The notes beneath the pieces are model-generated. The model ran no database searches and was not told where the DNA came from. It was given only the letters and a program-made list of their open reading frames with translations. Positions 16,902 through 25,577 of a stretch of DNA of 64,000 nucleotides are shown here, piece after piece; the first letter of the stretch is position 1; each line of letters begins with the position of its first letter. The position numbers and the translations under genes were made by a program. The DNA is from JALHNF01 sp031972295 (GTDB lineage Bacteria; Patescibacteriota; Minisyncoccia; Phycocordibacterales; UBA5272). The stretch is from assembly GCA_031972295.1 (NCBI GenBank), contig DALYEZ010000001.1, positions 1-64,000 on the forward strand. Reading direction: 5' to 3'.

Positions 16902-17330
16902 ATGAAGCAAAATAATATAATTTCTGTACTATCGCTAATATTAGCAATATCCATAGGTTATAATTTCTACCTACTTTCCAACAGTGAATCAAGAAAAGAT
17001 ATTCTTGCTTTACAAAAAGACTGTCAATCTGTAGGTGAAAAGTTGTTTAAGGAAGATACAAAAGATTTATCTAAAACTTCTGTAATGTTTAATCCTATTT
17101 ACGGATATAATAACGAATTAAATACCTGTCTATACTATGGTGGTTATATGGATTCTAATTCTGCAATAATATATACATTCAAATGGATAAAGGATAGTTA
17201 CACAAATAAAGAAATACTTTCGTATAATGGCACAAATGAATCTTCAGTTGACCTTACTTATTGTGGTGACAGTTGTGTGGCTACGTTAGAAGAGTTTGAA
17301 CAAAGGAAGAAAGAATTATTGGGTCAGTAG
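16902..17330 (+). CDS. hypothetical protein with N-terminal membrane anchor
   Basis: 142 residues. A hydrophobic stretch at about 6-26 is a signal or anchor, followed by a mostly hydrophilic domain with four cysteines (CQS, CLYYGG, and CGDSC near the end) that could form disulfides outside the cell. No family was recognised. It has its own -10 box and AT-rich codon use compared with uvrA. Confidence 0.6.
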   Translation: MKQNNIISVLSLILAISIGYNFYLLSNSESRKDILALQKDCQSVGEKLFKEDTKDLSKTSVMFNPIYGYNNELNTCLYYGGYMDSNSAIIYTFKWIKDSYTNKEILSYNGTNESSVDLTYCGDSCVATLEEFEQRKKELLGQ

Positions 17331-17349
17331 TTCATATCTTTCTATTTTT

Positions 17350-17371
17350 TATCTCACCAAAAAGTGAGATA
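17350..17371 (+). promoter_or_regulatory. inverted repeat overlapping a promoter region
   Basis: TATCTCAC and GTGAGATA are perfect 8-bp arms separated by CAAAAA, ending inside the TAATAC-like -10 region of the coiled-coil gene. A T-run precedes it rather than follows it, so it does not look like a plus-strand terminator. An operator is possible. Confidence 0.35.
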
Positions 17372-17381
17372 ATACTCTCAT

Positions 17382-18545
17382 ATGGCAACCTTTGATCCTT
17401 TTGACAAGAAATCTGCAAGCGCACAAGCTACGCGTGATAGAGAAGTTGCTGAGCGAGCACGTAAAATGCAGGCAGAGGCAGAAGCGCGTCGTAAGAAACA
17501 ACTTCTTCAAACTGATATCGCTAAAATCCAGCAAGGGATAGCTCGACTGAAACAAGAAGAAACTACTCTTGTTCAAGACACCGAACGTGGCACACGACTT
17601 CTTGAACAAAAGAAAAGGGAAGTGATGGAGGCGACGCGTGATTTGCAGGTCATTGACCGCAAGGTTGCTGAAGAGGGTAAAAAGGTAACACTTATTTCTC
17701 AGATACTCGACTCAATCAGAACAAAACTACAGAGCCTACGAACACAATTAAGTGGTCTTACTGCTAAAGAAAAACAAGAGGAAGGCTCCACTCAAAACAA
17801 AAAGATACTTCTTGCAAATGCGACACAAAAAAGAGAAGCCCTCACACTCGAGTTCGGGCGACTTGATGCTCTCGTAAAAAAAATAAAAACTGATGTTGAT
17901 ACGGAAAAGAAAGAGCTTGTTCAAAAACAGACAAATCTTGCAAAAAGGAAACATGAACGGGATGGTGTCGAGACGTCTATACAAAATACCAAACAGAGAA
18001 TTCACGATCTCGAACACGAACTCCAACTTCTTCGTGTGACTCTTTCCAAAGAAGAACAAGAAAAGACGCAAATTGATAGCAGTCATGTGCAGGAGGATAA
18101 AGAGGTGCAGATGCTACTTCAGGCGACTCAAGGTAAAGATGCGGAACTGTATCGTCTTAATCAAGAACATGAAAGAGTACGTCGAGAACTTGATCAGGAA
18201 AAAGATGTTATGGAGCGGACACGGGCTGCATTTACACAAGATGAGGGTATTGAAAAACGAGATGAGGCCGGTTTAAATAAGGCACACCAAGAAGAAGTCG
18301 CTCTTTTGAATGATGAAAAAAGGAGACGTGATGAAGCAGGTGTTGTCCAGGCTCAGTATGATAATGATTTACGTGCAAAGAAACTTCTTGAAACAAAAAA
18401 GATGGAAGCCCTTGCGCATATTTCTACTGAATCCACAGTGCTTCAACAGAGACAACAGCGTAAACGAAACGTGGAAAACGAAATCAAAAAGTTTGAAACA
18501 GAGTTACAGCAAAAGGAGAGGGAACTGCAAGGGATTCGATTTTAG
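17382..18545 (+). CDS. long coiled-coil protein
   Basis: 387 residues, predicted soluble, almost entirely heptad-patterned and rich in Lys, Glu, Gln and Arg from about residue 12 to the end, with no signal or membrane segment. A short N-terminal MATFDPFDKKS segment precedes the coil. No enzymatic motif was found. Similarity to SMC-like or filament proteins would be compositional only, so no function is assigned. Confidence 0.7.
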   Translation: MATFDPFDKKSASAQATRDREVAERARKMQAEAEARRKKQLLQTDIAKIQQGIARLKQEETTLVQDTERGTRLLEQKKREVMEATRDLQVIDRKVAEEGKKVTLISQILDSIRTKLQSLRTQLSGLTAKEKQEEGSTQNKKILLANATQKREALTLEFGRLDALVKKIKTDVDTEKKELVQKQTNLAKRKHERDGVETSIQNTKQRIHDLEHELQLLRVTLSKEEQEKTQIDSSHVQEDKEVQMLLQATQGKDAELYRLNQEHERVRRELDQEKDVMERTRAAFTQDEGIEKRDEAGLNKAHQEEVALLNDEKRRRDEAGVVQAQYDNDLRAKKLLETKKMEALAHISTESTVLQQRQQRKRNVENEIKKFETELQQKERELQGIRF

Positions 18546-18669
18546 AAAACAAGATGAATGGTTTTTGTGGTCACAACTATTTCTCTGACGAGAAATTTCG
18601 CGACCCCAGCTCGCAGTTTTTGCCTTTCGTTGCACTCAAACAAAAACATCGCTCCGCTTTCCACAAACT

Positions 18670-18694
18670 AAAAAAGCCAAGCAGTTGGCTTTTT
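18670..18694. terminator. rho-independent terminator, bidirectional
   Basis: AAAAAGCCAA pairs with TTGGCTTTTT around GCAG. It stands between the coiled-coil gene and the opposite-strand tRNA-Ala and can end both transcripts. Confidence 0.85.
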
Positions 18695-18704
18695 ATTACG
18701 TCTG

Positions 18705-18777
18705 TGGACCCTAGCGGATTCGAACCGCTCACCTCTGGAGTGCAAAACCAGTGCTCTACCAAATGAGCTAAGGGCCC
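18705..18777 (-). tRNA. tRNA-Ala (anticodon TGC)
   Basis: The reverse complement gives acceptor GGGCCCT paired with AGGGTCC, a D arm containing AGCTCATTTGGTAGAGC, the anticodon loop with TTTGCAC (anticodon TGC) and the T arm GGTTCGAATCC. The top pair of the anticodon stem next to the loop is a T-T mismatch. The discriminator is A and no CCA is encoded. Confidence 0.94.
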
Positions 18778-18875
18778 AGATTTGTTTTGGGACAGGGCGA
18801 CCCAATGCAAAATAGTATACACGAACATGGATTTTTTGGAAGAGGTGAAAAAGTACGCTATAGTAGGTACAAATT

Positions 18876-20207
18876 ATGCGGGCACCTTTCCTTATTTCTC
18901 TAGGAATAGCTTTCGGTGTTGTTGGAATCTTTTTGTTCCAGCAGTTTTTTAATATACGTACTATTGCACAAAACGTTGAAGAATATATTCCAAATACCTT
19001 ACGACAAAAAATAGTTCCAAGTGAGACGTCTAAAAACTTCCTGGAAGAAAAAATTACTGGCTTACAAAATAGTGGACAGATGTTTATTTTGGCAGATCTA
19101 ACCTCGATGCAACTTGATGTGTATAAAGATAATGTTTCTTTGCTTTCGGTTCCTATTAAAGCAAAAGGGCGAGAAGGCTCGTGGTGGGAAACTCCAGCTG
19201 GTTTGTATAGTGTTAAAACAAAAGAAAAGAATCACTTTTCTTCAATAGGTGAGGTGTATATGCCGTGGAGTATGCAGTTTCAGGGAAACTTTTTTGTTCA
19301 CGGCATTCCATATTACCCAGGTGGTAAGGAAGTTAGTACTAATTATTCTGGTGGATGTATTCGACTCGAAACTGATGATGCAAAAAAAGTATTTGATTTA
19401 ATTGAACGTGGAGCGCCTCTTGTCGTATATGAAAACGCGACAAGTACTTTGAATTCAGAAAAGTCGTACACTTTTGGACCAAGTACACTCACTGCAGAAA
19501 ATTTCCTTGTTGCTGATCTTGCTGATGGTTTTACTTTTGCTTCGCATGGTCCAGATACTGATATTCCCGCATCTGTTGCGAGTAACTTACTTGTAGGAAT
19601 TGTTGCTGCAGAGTATATGGACATAGAGCGTAAAATTACCATAGACCCCTCTGATTTAGTGACCACTGTAAGACCAAGATTAGCAGCAGGAAAAAAATAT
19701 GCTGTGCACGATTACCTGTACCTTCTCCTGCAAGAATCATCGCAGGAGGCATCTCACGTGCTTGCTCGAGCACTTGGTACCTCACGAACGGTTGATGTCA
19801 TCACCGCGAAAGCTGAAGCGATTGGTATGGAAAAAACAAAATTTACACAAGCTTCCATGTTTCAGTCAGAAAACAGGACGACACCATCAGATTTGTACCA
19901 ACTTCTTCGTTACATGTATTTTAATAGAAAGTTTCTACTTACTATAAGCGCAGATACAGCTGAGACACGTATTTATGGTGCGCCAGCTTTTTCAGATATT
20001 GAAAACCTATCTTTGTTTAAAGGAGATCCGCAATTTGTTGGGGGAGTGGTGGGGGATTCTGTAAACGGACACACAGGACTTTTTGTCTTTGAAATTCCGT
20101 TTGGCGAAACAGTTCGACCGGTAGGGATTATTCTTGATGGTTCAAAAAATGTAGAAGCTGATGTACAGGCAATACGGTCTTTTGTGGCGACAAGTTTTAG
20201 AAAATAA
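18876..20207 (+). CDS. L,D-transpeptidase fused to a degenerate PBP/S11-like domain
   Basis: 443 residues. An N-terminal anchor (about 5-23) is followed by a YkuD L,D-transpeptidase domain (about 65-187) with H142 in HGIP and catalytic C161 in SGGCIRL. Residues about 200-440 align with the D-Ala-D-Ala carboxypeptidase (S11) fold, but the catalytic motifs are lost: SxxK becomes VASN (234-237), SxN becomes SSQ (288-290) and KTG becomes HTG (399-401). The first domain should form 3-3 cross-links in peptidoglycan; the second is probably a non-catalytic binding or regulatory module. A catalytically intact S11 enzyme is encoded two genes downstream. Confidence 0.85.
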   Translation: MRAPFLISLGIAFGVVGIFLFQQFFNIRTIAQNVEEYIPNTLRQKIVPSETSKNFLEEKITGLQNSGQMFILADLTSMQLDVYKDNVSLLSVPIKAKGREGSWWETPAGLYSVKTKEKNHFSSIGEVYMPWSMQFQGNFFVHGIPYYPGGKEVSTNYSGGCIRLETDDAKKVFDLIERGAPLVVYENATSTLNSEKSYTFGPSTLTAENFLVADLADGFTFASHGPDTDIPASVASNLLVGIVAAEYMDIERKITIDPSDLVTTVRPRLAAGKKYAVHDYLYLLLQESSQEASHVLARALGTSRTVDVITAKAEAIGMEKTKFTQASMFQSENRTTPSDLYQLLRYMYFNRKFLLTISADTAETRIYGAPAFSDIENLSLFKGDPQFVGGVVGDSVNGHTGLFVFEIPFGETVRPVGIILDGSKNVEADVQAIRSFVATSFRK

Positions 20208-20214
20208 TTAATCT

Positions 20215-21015
20215 ATGTTGCAATATATTTCAGGAAAGGAAATTGCTGACGAACAAGAAATTGTGCAAAGAGCACAAGTACAATTATTTGAGAAAAAAGG
20301 AATTGTTCCACGCCTCGCGATTATTCAAACAGTCTCATCTTCTGTTATTGATACATACGTGCGATTGAAAAAGAAATACTCTGAACAAATTGGTGTCGAA
20401 GTGGTGCATTATAATATCGTTCCAGAAGAAGTAGAAACAACTATTACGTTTTTAAATAATGATCCAGAGATTCATGGCATCATTGTGCAGCTACCACTTG
20501 ATCCGTCACTAAATCAGGACACAGTTCTTAACCTCGTTGCCAAAAATAAAGATGTTGATGGCCTTACAAAAGATTCTTTGTTTGTACCGCCAACAGTGCA
20601 AGGAATCCTTTGGCTTCTTGAAAAGCATGTTACTAATCTTATGCACAAAAAAATTGCACTTGTGGGTCGGGGTCGTTTAGTGGGCGCGCCCCTTGAAAGG
20701 GAGTTATTAAAAAGAGATATCACGGCAAGGGTTTTTACGAAAGAAGATAGTTTGGGTGACCTATATAATTTTGAAGTTATAATTTCTGCTACCGGAGTAC
20801 CAAGCCTTCTTACTAATATACATATTCAATCTGGTGCATATGTACTCGATGCGGGCACTGCAGAAGAAAATGGCGCAATTCACGGTGATGCTGCGGATGA
20901 ATTGTATAATCGTGATGATATTTCTATTACTCCAACAAAAGGTGGCGTGGGAATACTTACTGTGCGAGCACTTTTTGAAAATACACTTTTAGCTTGCGAA
21001 AAAAATATCCTTTGA
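20215..21015 (+). CDS. folD: bifunctional methylene-THF dehydrogenase/cyclohydrolase
   Basis: 266 residues. The active-site pattern is seen as SSVIDTYVRLKKKY (Tyr and Lys), followed by GIIVQLPLD, the NADP-binding loop VGRGRLVGAPLER and the C-terminal TKGGVGILTVRALFENT. It interconverts 5,10-methylene-THF and 10-formyl-THF, the donor used by Fmt encoded elsewhere in this window. The protein is slightly shorter than the usual 280-300 residues. It sits inside the envelope gene block with a seven-nt gap to the preceding gene. Confidence 0.93.
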   Translation: MLQYISGKEIADEQEIVQRAQVQLFEKKGIVPRLAIIQTVSSSVIDTYVRLKKKYSEQIGVEVVHYNIVPEEVETTITFLNNDPEIHGIIVQLPLDPSLNQDTVLNLVAKNKDVDGLTKDSLFVPPTVQGILWLLEKHVTNLMHKKIALVGRGRLVGAPLERELLKRDITARVFTKEDSLGDLYNFEVIISATGVPSLLTNIHIQSGAYVLDAGTAEENGAIHGDAADELYNRDDISITPTKGGVGILTVRALFENTLLACEKNIL

Positions 21016-21050
21016 TTCTGTACTAAAATTCCGTATACTAGGAGGAACTC

Positions 21051-22025
21051 ATGGTGCAAAAAATTCTCTTAGCAATGGTTACTATCTCAGTCACAAGTAT
21101 TGGGATTGTAGGTGCTGCGTCTTTGTATAGTGAAAATTACACGAGTATTCAGAAGGAGTTTATTTTTGCAGAGAATATTCCAGATGCTACCAAAACTTTT
21201 CCACCAGTGTCTTTTCCAGAAATTACTGTTCAGGCTGTTGGGTTGTATGTTGGTACGGTTGACCTGACTTCAGGCACAGTGACACCTCTTTATACTAAAA
21301 ACGAATATCAAAAACTTCCCATCGCAAGTATTTCAAAACTAATGACGACGTATGTTGCCACACGAAATAGGCGCCTAACAGACACGTTCACTATTACTGA
21401 TTGGGCAATTTCTGGTCCGTGGCCATCAAATAAGTTTACCGTCGGAGATGTCTTTTCTTTAAAAGAACTTCTTGAAGCAGCTCTTGTTGAGTCAAACAAC
21501 GATGCCGCTCGGGTCCTTGCTTCAACAATAGGAGAGCGAGCATTTGTTCAAAATATGAATATGGCAGCAGTAGCCTTTTCTCTTCCAGATACAAAATTAT
21601 ACTCAGCGGATGGTACTGAACGAATTCTTTCTGATACGTGGGTTGAAAATACATCCACGCCAAATGACATCGCTCATCTTATTGTAAGTTTATATAAAAC
21701 ATCACCAGAGCTTTTAAAAGTTACCACCATGCCTGAGGTGCTTATTTCCGATGTCACGGGTATGCATACGTTTACTGCTTACTCGACAAATAAACTTATA
21801 GATCGTTTTTCTGAAGGACTCACACTTTTAGGTGCCAAAACAGGAACTTCTGATAATGAGCGCAAGCATTTCGTAGTACTTTTTAAAGATGGTAGAGGTG
21901 ATGCCTTTGTCGCGGTCGTTTTACAGTCAAAGGATAACTTTGCTGATATGACGACAATACTTGATGCGGTGACCAAGTATCAAAATGACTTGTATGCTCA
22001 AAATCAAAAAAGTATTGTAAGATAG
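21051..22025 (+). CDS. D-alanyl-D-alanine carboxypeptidase (peptidase S11)
   Basis: 324 residues with a signal or anchor at about 4-24. All three penicillin-binding motifs are intact: SxxK at S93-K96 (IASISKLM), SNN at 148-150 and KTG at 263-265. It should trim the terminal D-Ala of pentapeptide stems and so limit 4-3 cross-linking, while providing tetrapeptide donors for the L,D-transpeptidase encoded upstream. The start has a TATACT box at 21034-21039 and an unusually good AGGAGG six bases before ATG, which is rare among the larger genes here. Confidence 0.93.
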   Translation: MVQKILLAMVTISVTSIGIVGAASLYSENYTSIQKEFIFAENIPDATKTFPPVSFPEITVQAVGLYVGTVDLTSGTVTPLYTKNEYQKLPIASISKLMTTYVATRNRRLTDTFTITDWAISGPWPSNKFTVGDVFSLKELLEAALVESNNDAARVLASTIGERAFVQNMNMAAVAFSLPDTKLYSADGTERILSDTWVENTSTPNDIAHLIVSLYKTSPELLKVTTMPEVLISDVTGMHTFTAYSTNKLIDRFSEGLTLLGAKTGTSDNERKHFVVLFKDGRGDAFVAVVLQSKDNFADMTTILDAVTKYQNDLYAQNQKSIVR

Positions 22026-22029
22026 ATAT

Positions 22030-22851
22030 ATGCTCGACGTACTTAAAAAAATAGCTCTTCTTGCAATAGGATTTCTTGTTATTGCACTGTTTGCATGGCT
22101 CGTTTTCCCTTCATCTCAAAAAGCTGCTGACAGTATTGCTGAAAACAATGTTACTAAAAAAAGAACACTCGGGGAAATTATCGTGCGTGATTTCTTAGGT
22201 ATTCCTAAGTGCGGTCTTTTGGGTGGTGGCTGTAGCGATCGGTTTTCAGATGGGCAAGCAACCTCTACTTCAAACGCACGTTTCTCAAATAAAGACATTC
22301 GACTTGTTGAGCCAACATCAGGGAGTAGTGTGAGAAGTGGTTTGCAAATAGAAGGCCTGGCTCGAGGAACGTGGTTTTCTCAAGGTATAGCTTCTGGAGA
22401 GGTTCGGAATGAGCGAGAAGAGAAGATAGGTGCGTTTACTATTCGTGCTAACGGGGCAACAAACTCAACTGCGTTCGTGTCTTTTTTAGGAACTATTACC
22501 TATGGTGATCCTGCGACAAAAACTGGCTATCTTGTTTTTAACAAAGCAAATCCTACGGGAGATGCGAAAAAAAATAGTGTTTTGTGGGTGCCTGTACGTT
22601 TTGAGGAAACGAGTTCTGGTTCTGGAATCCTTACTCCTCCTGGACAGAGAGAGTGTAAAAAAACAGGATGTAGCGGACAGATTTGTTCTGATGTAGATGT
22701 TATGACAACGTGTGAATATCGAGCTGAATACACCTGTTTCCAGGCAGCTCGTTGTGAACGACAAATAAGCGGGGAGTGTGGTTTTACACAAACTACAGAG
22801 TTGCAGTCTTGTCTTTCTTCTGCACGAAATAATTCTAGTAGTGGTATTTAA
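22030..22851 (+). CDS. membrane-anchored Gmad2 and eight-cysteine-cluster protein
   Basis: 273 residues. An N-terminal helix (about 7-26) anchors it. Residues about 88-195 match the immunoglobulin-like Gmad2 domain of cell-surface proteins (IRLVEPTSGSSVRSGLQIEG, then ATKTGYLVFNKANPTGD). The C-terminal 60 residues carry exactly eight cysteines in the order CKKTGCSGQIC, TTCEYRAEYTC, ARCERQ, GECG and LQSC, the pattern of the eight-cysteine-cluster family, presumably disulfide-bonded outside the cell. The function is unknown. It starts four nt after the carboxypeptidase gene. Confidence 0.75.
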   Translation: MLDVLKKIALLAIGFLVIALFAWLVFPSSQKAADSIAENNVTKKRTLGEIIVRDFLGIPKCGLLGGGCSDRFSDGQATSTSNARFSNKDIRLVEPTSGSSVRSGLQIEGLARGTWFSQGIASGEVRNEREEKIGAFTIRANGATNSTAFVSFLGTITYGDPATKTGYLVFNKANPTGDAKKNSVLWVPVRFEETSSGSGILTPPGQRECKKTGCSGQICSDVDVMTTCEYRAEYTCFQAARCERQISGECGFTQTTELQSCLSSARNNSSSGI

Positions 22852-22864
22852 TCCATCGGTATCT

Positions 22865-23905
22865 ATGCCATATAAACTAGCTACGTACTTTGGTATAGGT
22901 GGCTTAGTACTTCTCGGTGTGGTTTTTTGGTATCAACCATTCGCAAATGTGGAAGACAATCTTTTTTTACAAGAAAATGTTCCTTTTTCAATTTTAGAAA
23001 TACCAAAGAAAACAACAATACTTGTATTTGGCGATGTCATGCTTGATCGATCTGTACGAAAGTATATAGATGAACATGGAACTGCAGCTTTGTTTAAATA
23101 TGTACAAAAAGATGTTGATGCCGCTGACATCACCCTCATTAATCTTGAAGGACCCATTACAACATACGAATCTGTTGTTTCAAAAGAAAACCTGCAGTTC
23201 ACGTTTGCTACACATACTGCTCTTGATTTAAGCGTTGTTGGTGTTGATATTGTGAGCTTGGCAAACAATCATACAAATAATTTCGGACTATCTGGTTTGA
23301 AACAAACACGAGGATATTTAGACAATGCCAAGATTAGTTATTTTGGAGACCCATCAAACACAGAATCACAACTTGCATATCTGCTAAAGAAAGAAAAACT
23401 TACTGTTTCATTTGTTGGCTATCATCAATTTGAAAATCCTGAATTTACTCCCATACAAAACAAAATAAAAGAAGAAAAACAGAAAGGCAATTTTGTTGTA
23501 CTCTATCCACATTGGGGAATTGAATACGAGAAAAAAGCTGGAGCTAAAGAGCGTGATCTTGCCCAATCCGCAGTTATTGCTGGCGCTGACATGGTTATCG
23601 GAGCTCATCCACATGTGGTACAGGATATGGATGCATACGAAGGCAAGCCTATTTTTTACTCACTTGGAAATTTTATTTTTGATCAATGGTTCACACCAGA
23701 TGTTCAAGAAGGCCTGGCGCTTCTTTTGACATTTAGCGACAACACACTTGTCTCCATTGAACTTAAGCCATTTATACGAGAACGATACCAACCAAAATGG
23801 CTAGAAGGAGATGAAAGGGGTGCGTGGTGTAATGTGTACACCAAAGAAGTCTCTTTTCAAAAAGATAGTGAGAATACTTGTATGTTGAGTACAAAAGAAG
23901 TATAA
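22865..23905 (+). CDS. CapA-family metallophosphoesterase-like protein
   Basis: 346 residues from the ATG at 22865; the open frame begins earlier inside the previous gene. A membrane anchor (about 5-23) is followed by the CapA domain. Visible motifs are VFGDVMLDRSV, LINLEGPIT, LANNHTNNFG, YPHWGIEYE, GAHPHVVQ and YSLGNFIFDQ, which carry the metal-binding Asp, Asn and His residues of the calcineurin-like fold. CapA is needed for poly-gamma-glutamate capsules in Bacillus, but most homologues elsewhere are of unknown substrate and no capB/capC is seen nearby. Confidence 0.88.
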   Translation: MPYKLATYFGIGGLVLLGVVFWYQPFANVEDNLFLQENVPFSILEIPKKTTILVFGDVMLDRSVRKYIDEHGTAALFKYVQKDVDAADITLINLEGPITTYESVVSKENLQFTFATHTALDLSVVGVDIVSLANNHTNNFGLSGLKQTRGYLDNAKISYFGDPSNTESQLAYLLKKEKLTVSFVGYHQFENPEFTPIQNKIKEEKQKGNFVVLYPHWGIEYEKKAGAKERDLAQSAVIAGADMVIGAHPHVVQDMDAYEGKPIFYSLGNFIFDQWFTPDVQEGLALLLTFSDNTLVSIELKPFIRERYQPKWLEGDERGAWCNVYTKEVSFQKDSENTCMLSTKEV

Positions 23906-23928
23906 AAACGATATAGCAATAAGAGGAT

Positions 23929-24711
23929 ATGCAAAAAAGAAAAAACCAAATGAATACAAAGAAAACAGACTGGGAGCCAGTTTCTCTTTGGTATATGAAA
24001 TATCTACAAGAAGATACAGATTCGTATCATGCAAAAGTTATTATCCCAAATCTTCTGCGTCTTCTAGGTAATGTAAAAGGTAAACGAATTTTAGATCTCG
24101 GATGCGGAAATGGAGTTGTGGGTCATATTTTAGCTGAGCAAGGCTCTTTTATTTTCGGTGTTGATGGCAGCAAGACACTTATTGACTCGGCAAAAACCGG
24201 CGCAAAAACAAATGAAAAGTATTTCACTCAAGATGTACGCACAGGACTTCCCAAAGAGTGTAAAGATATTGATGCTTGCATAAGTATTCTTTCAATCCAA
24301 AATATGGATTCTCTGCACACAGTGTTTGAGTCCGTGGCAAAATCACTTACGAAAAATGGAACTCTCCATATAGTGACTCTTCATCCCAGTTTTCGTATTC
24401 CACAATTGAGTGATTGGACATTTGATGAAAAAAGAAATGAACAAGGCCGGACCGTTTTTACCTATATGTCTGAATCAAAAATAAGTATCGCTCAAAATCC
24501 AAGCAAAAAAGATTCTCCGCAGTCTATAACCTTCCATCGTCCACTGCAGGTGTACAGCAAAACACTTCAAAATGCAGGCTTCGGTATTCGTCGTTTAGAA
24601 GAGTGGTGCTCGCATAAAGAAAGCTTATCAGGCAAGAGAAAAGCAGCTGAAGACAAAGCGCGCAAAGAAATTCCAATGTTTTTGTATATTGAGGCTGTGC
24701 GTGTACAATAA
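23929..24711 (+). CDS. class I SAM-dependent methyltransferase
   Basis: 260 residues. Motif I is ILDLGCGNGVVG, followed by FGVDGSKTLI, the motif IV region DIDACISILSIQNM and the post-motif NGTLHIVTLHPSF. It resembles small-molecule methyltransferases in the UbiE/Ubie-like group, distinct from the other two methyltransferases in this window. The substrate is unknown. It starts 23 nt after the CapA-like gene and is probably in the same operon. Confidence 0.85.
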   Translation: MQKRKNQMNTKKTDWEPVSLWYMKYLQEDTDSYHAKVIIPNLLRLLGNVKGKRILDLGCGNGVVGHILAEQGSFIFGVDGSKTLIDSAKTGAKTNEKYFTQDVRTGLPKECKDIDACISILSIQNMDSLHTVFESVAKSLTKNGTLHIVTLHPSFRIPQLSDWTFDEKRNEQGRTVFTYMSESKISIAQNPSKKDSPQSITFHRPLQVYSKTLQNAGFGIRRLEEWCSHKESLSGKRKAAEDKARKEIPMFLYIEAVRVQ

Positions 24712-24717
24712 GGGAAT

Positions 24718-25323
24718 ATGAAAACGCTTCTTATTGGAATTGTTGTTATTGCATTAGGTTTTTTCGCACTTGTTTGGTTTAAGGGCGCACCTCAAGACAC
24801 CACTAATGGCGTGATTGGTGAATATAGTCCGTTTACAAAGGGGCCGAGTACAGCAAAAGTAAAAATTACAGAATATGCTGATTTTCAATGTCCATCATGT
24901 GCTGCAATGGCACCAACGGTTGAGGATCTTCTTGCAAAGTATCCAAATGACATTGAACTTACATTCAAACATTTTCCTCTCACACAAATTCATCGACGGG
25001 CACTTTTAGCCGCAAAAGTAAGTGAAGCGGCTGGAAAGCAAGGTAAATTTTTTGAAATGCATGACAAACTCTTTATCGGACAGTCAATGTGGGCATCAAA
25101 CTCAAAAGCTGACGAAATTTTTGTAGGATACGCGACAGAGCTTGGTCTTGATATTGAACAGTTTAAAACAGATCTTAAAGATGCAACAATTGCAGCAAAA
25201 ATTAAATCAGATCAAGCAGAAGGAATAAAAAATGACGTACAAGGAACTCCAACGTTTTTCGTAAATGGTTTGAAAGTTGAAAATGGTCTTTTTGTAACAA
25301 CCGTTGAGGCGGCACTTAAATAA
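24718..25323 (+). CDS. DsbA-family thiol-disulfide oxidoreductase, membrane anchored
   Basis: 201 residues. The anchor (about 3-21) is followed by a thioredoxin-fold domain with an inserted helical region. The redox motif is CPSC (58-61) in ADFQCPSCAAM and the cis-proline loop is GTPTFFVNG. It probably oxidises or isomerises disulfides in exported proteins; the eight-cysteine protein encoded just upstream is an obvious candidate client. No DsbB or VKOR partner is seen in the window. Confidence 0.9.
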   Translation: MKTLLIGIVVIALGFFALVWFKGAPQDTTNGVIGEYSPFTKGPSTAKVKITEYADFQCPSCAAMAPTVEDLLAKYPNDIELTFKHFPLTQIHRRALLAAKVSEAAGKQGKFFEMHDKLFIGQSMWASNSKADEIFVGYATELGLDIEQFKTDLKDATIAAKIKSDQAEGIKNDVQGTPTFFVNGLKVENGLFVTTVEAALK

Positions 25324-25331
25324 ATTTATCT

Positions 25332-25574
25332 ATGATTAAAGAGTTTTTCCTTAAGAAGGTTCTTGATTATAAACTAAAGAATGTTCCTGAAGAACAAAAG
25401 AAGTTTATTATGACGATTATGGAAAAGAATCCAGAACTTTTTCAAAAGATTTCAAAAGAAATTGAACATAAAACAAAACAAGGTGAAGGTCAGATGAAGG
25501 CGTCGATTGACGTGATGAAAAAGTATCAAAGTGAATTACGAGAAGTGCTCGAAGGTACGGATATCAAAATATAA
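25332..25574 (+). CDS. small hypothetical protein
   Basis: 80 residues, highly charged, predicted helical, without signal or membrane segment. It contains VPEEQKKFIMTIMEKNPELF, reminiscent of short helical CPR proteins of unknown role. It lies eight nt after the DsbA-like gene and three nt before the next gene, within an operon. Confidence 0.6.
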   Translation: MIKEFFLKKVLDYKLKNVPEEQKKFIMTIMEKNPELFQKISKEIEHKTKQGEGQMKASIDVMKKYQSELREVLEGTDIKI

Positions 25575-25577
25575 TCC

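Noticed and set aside
18554..18766. 70-codon plus-strand frame before tRNA-Ala
   Set aside because: It reads through a terminator and into the tRNA gene on the other strand and has no ribosome binding site.
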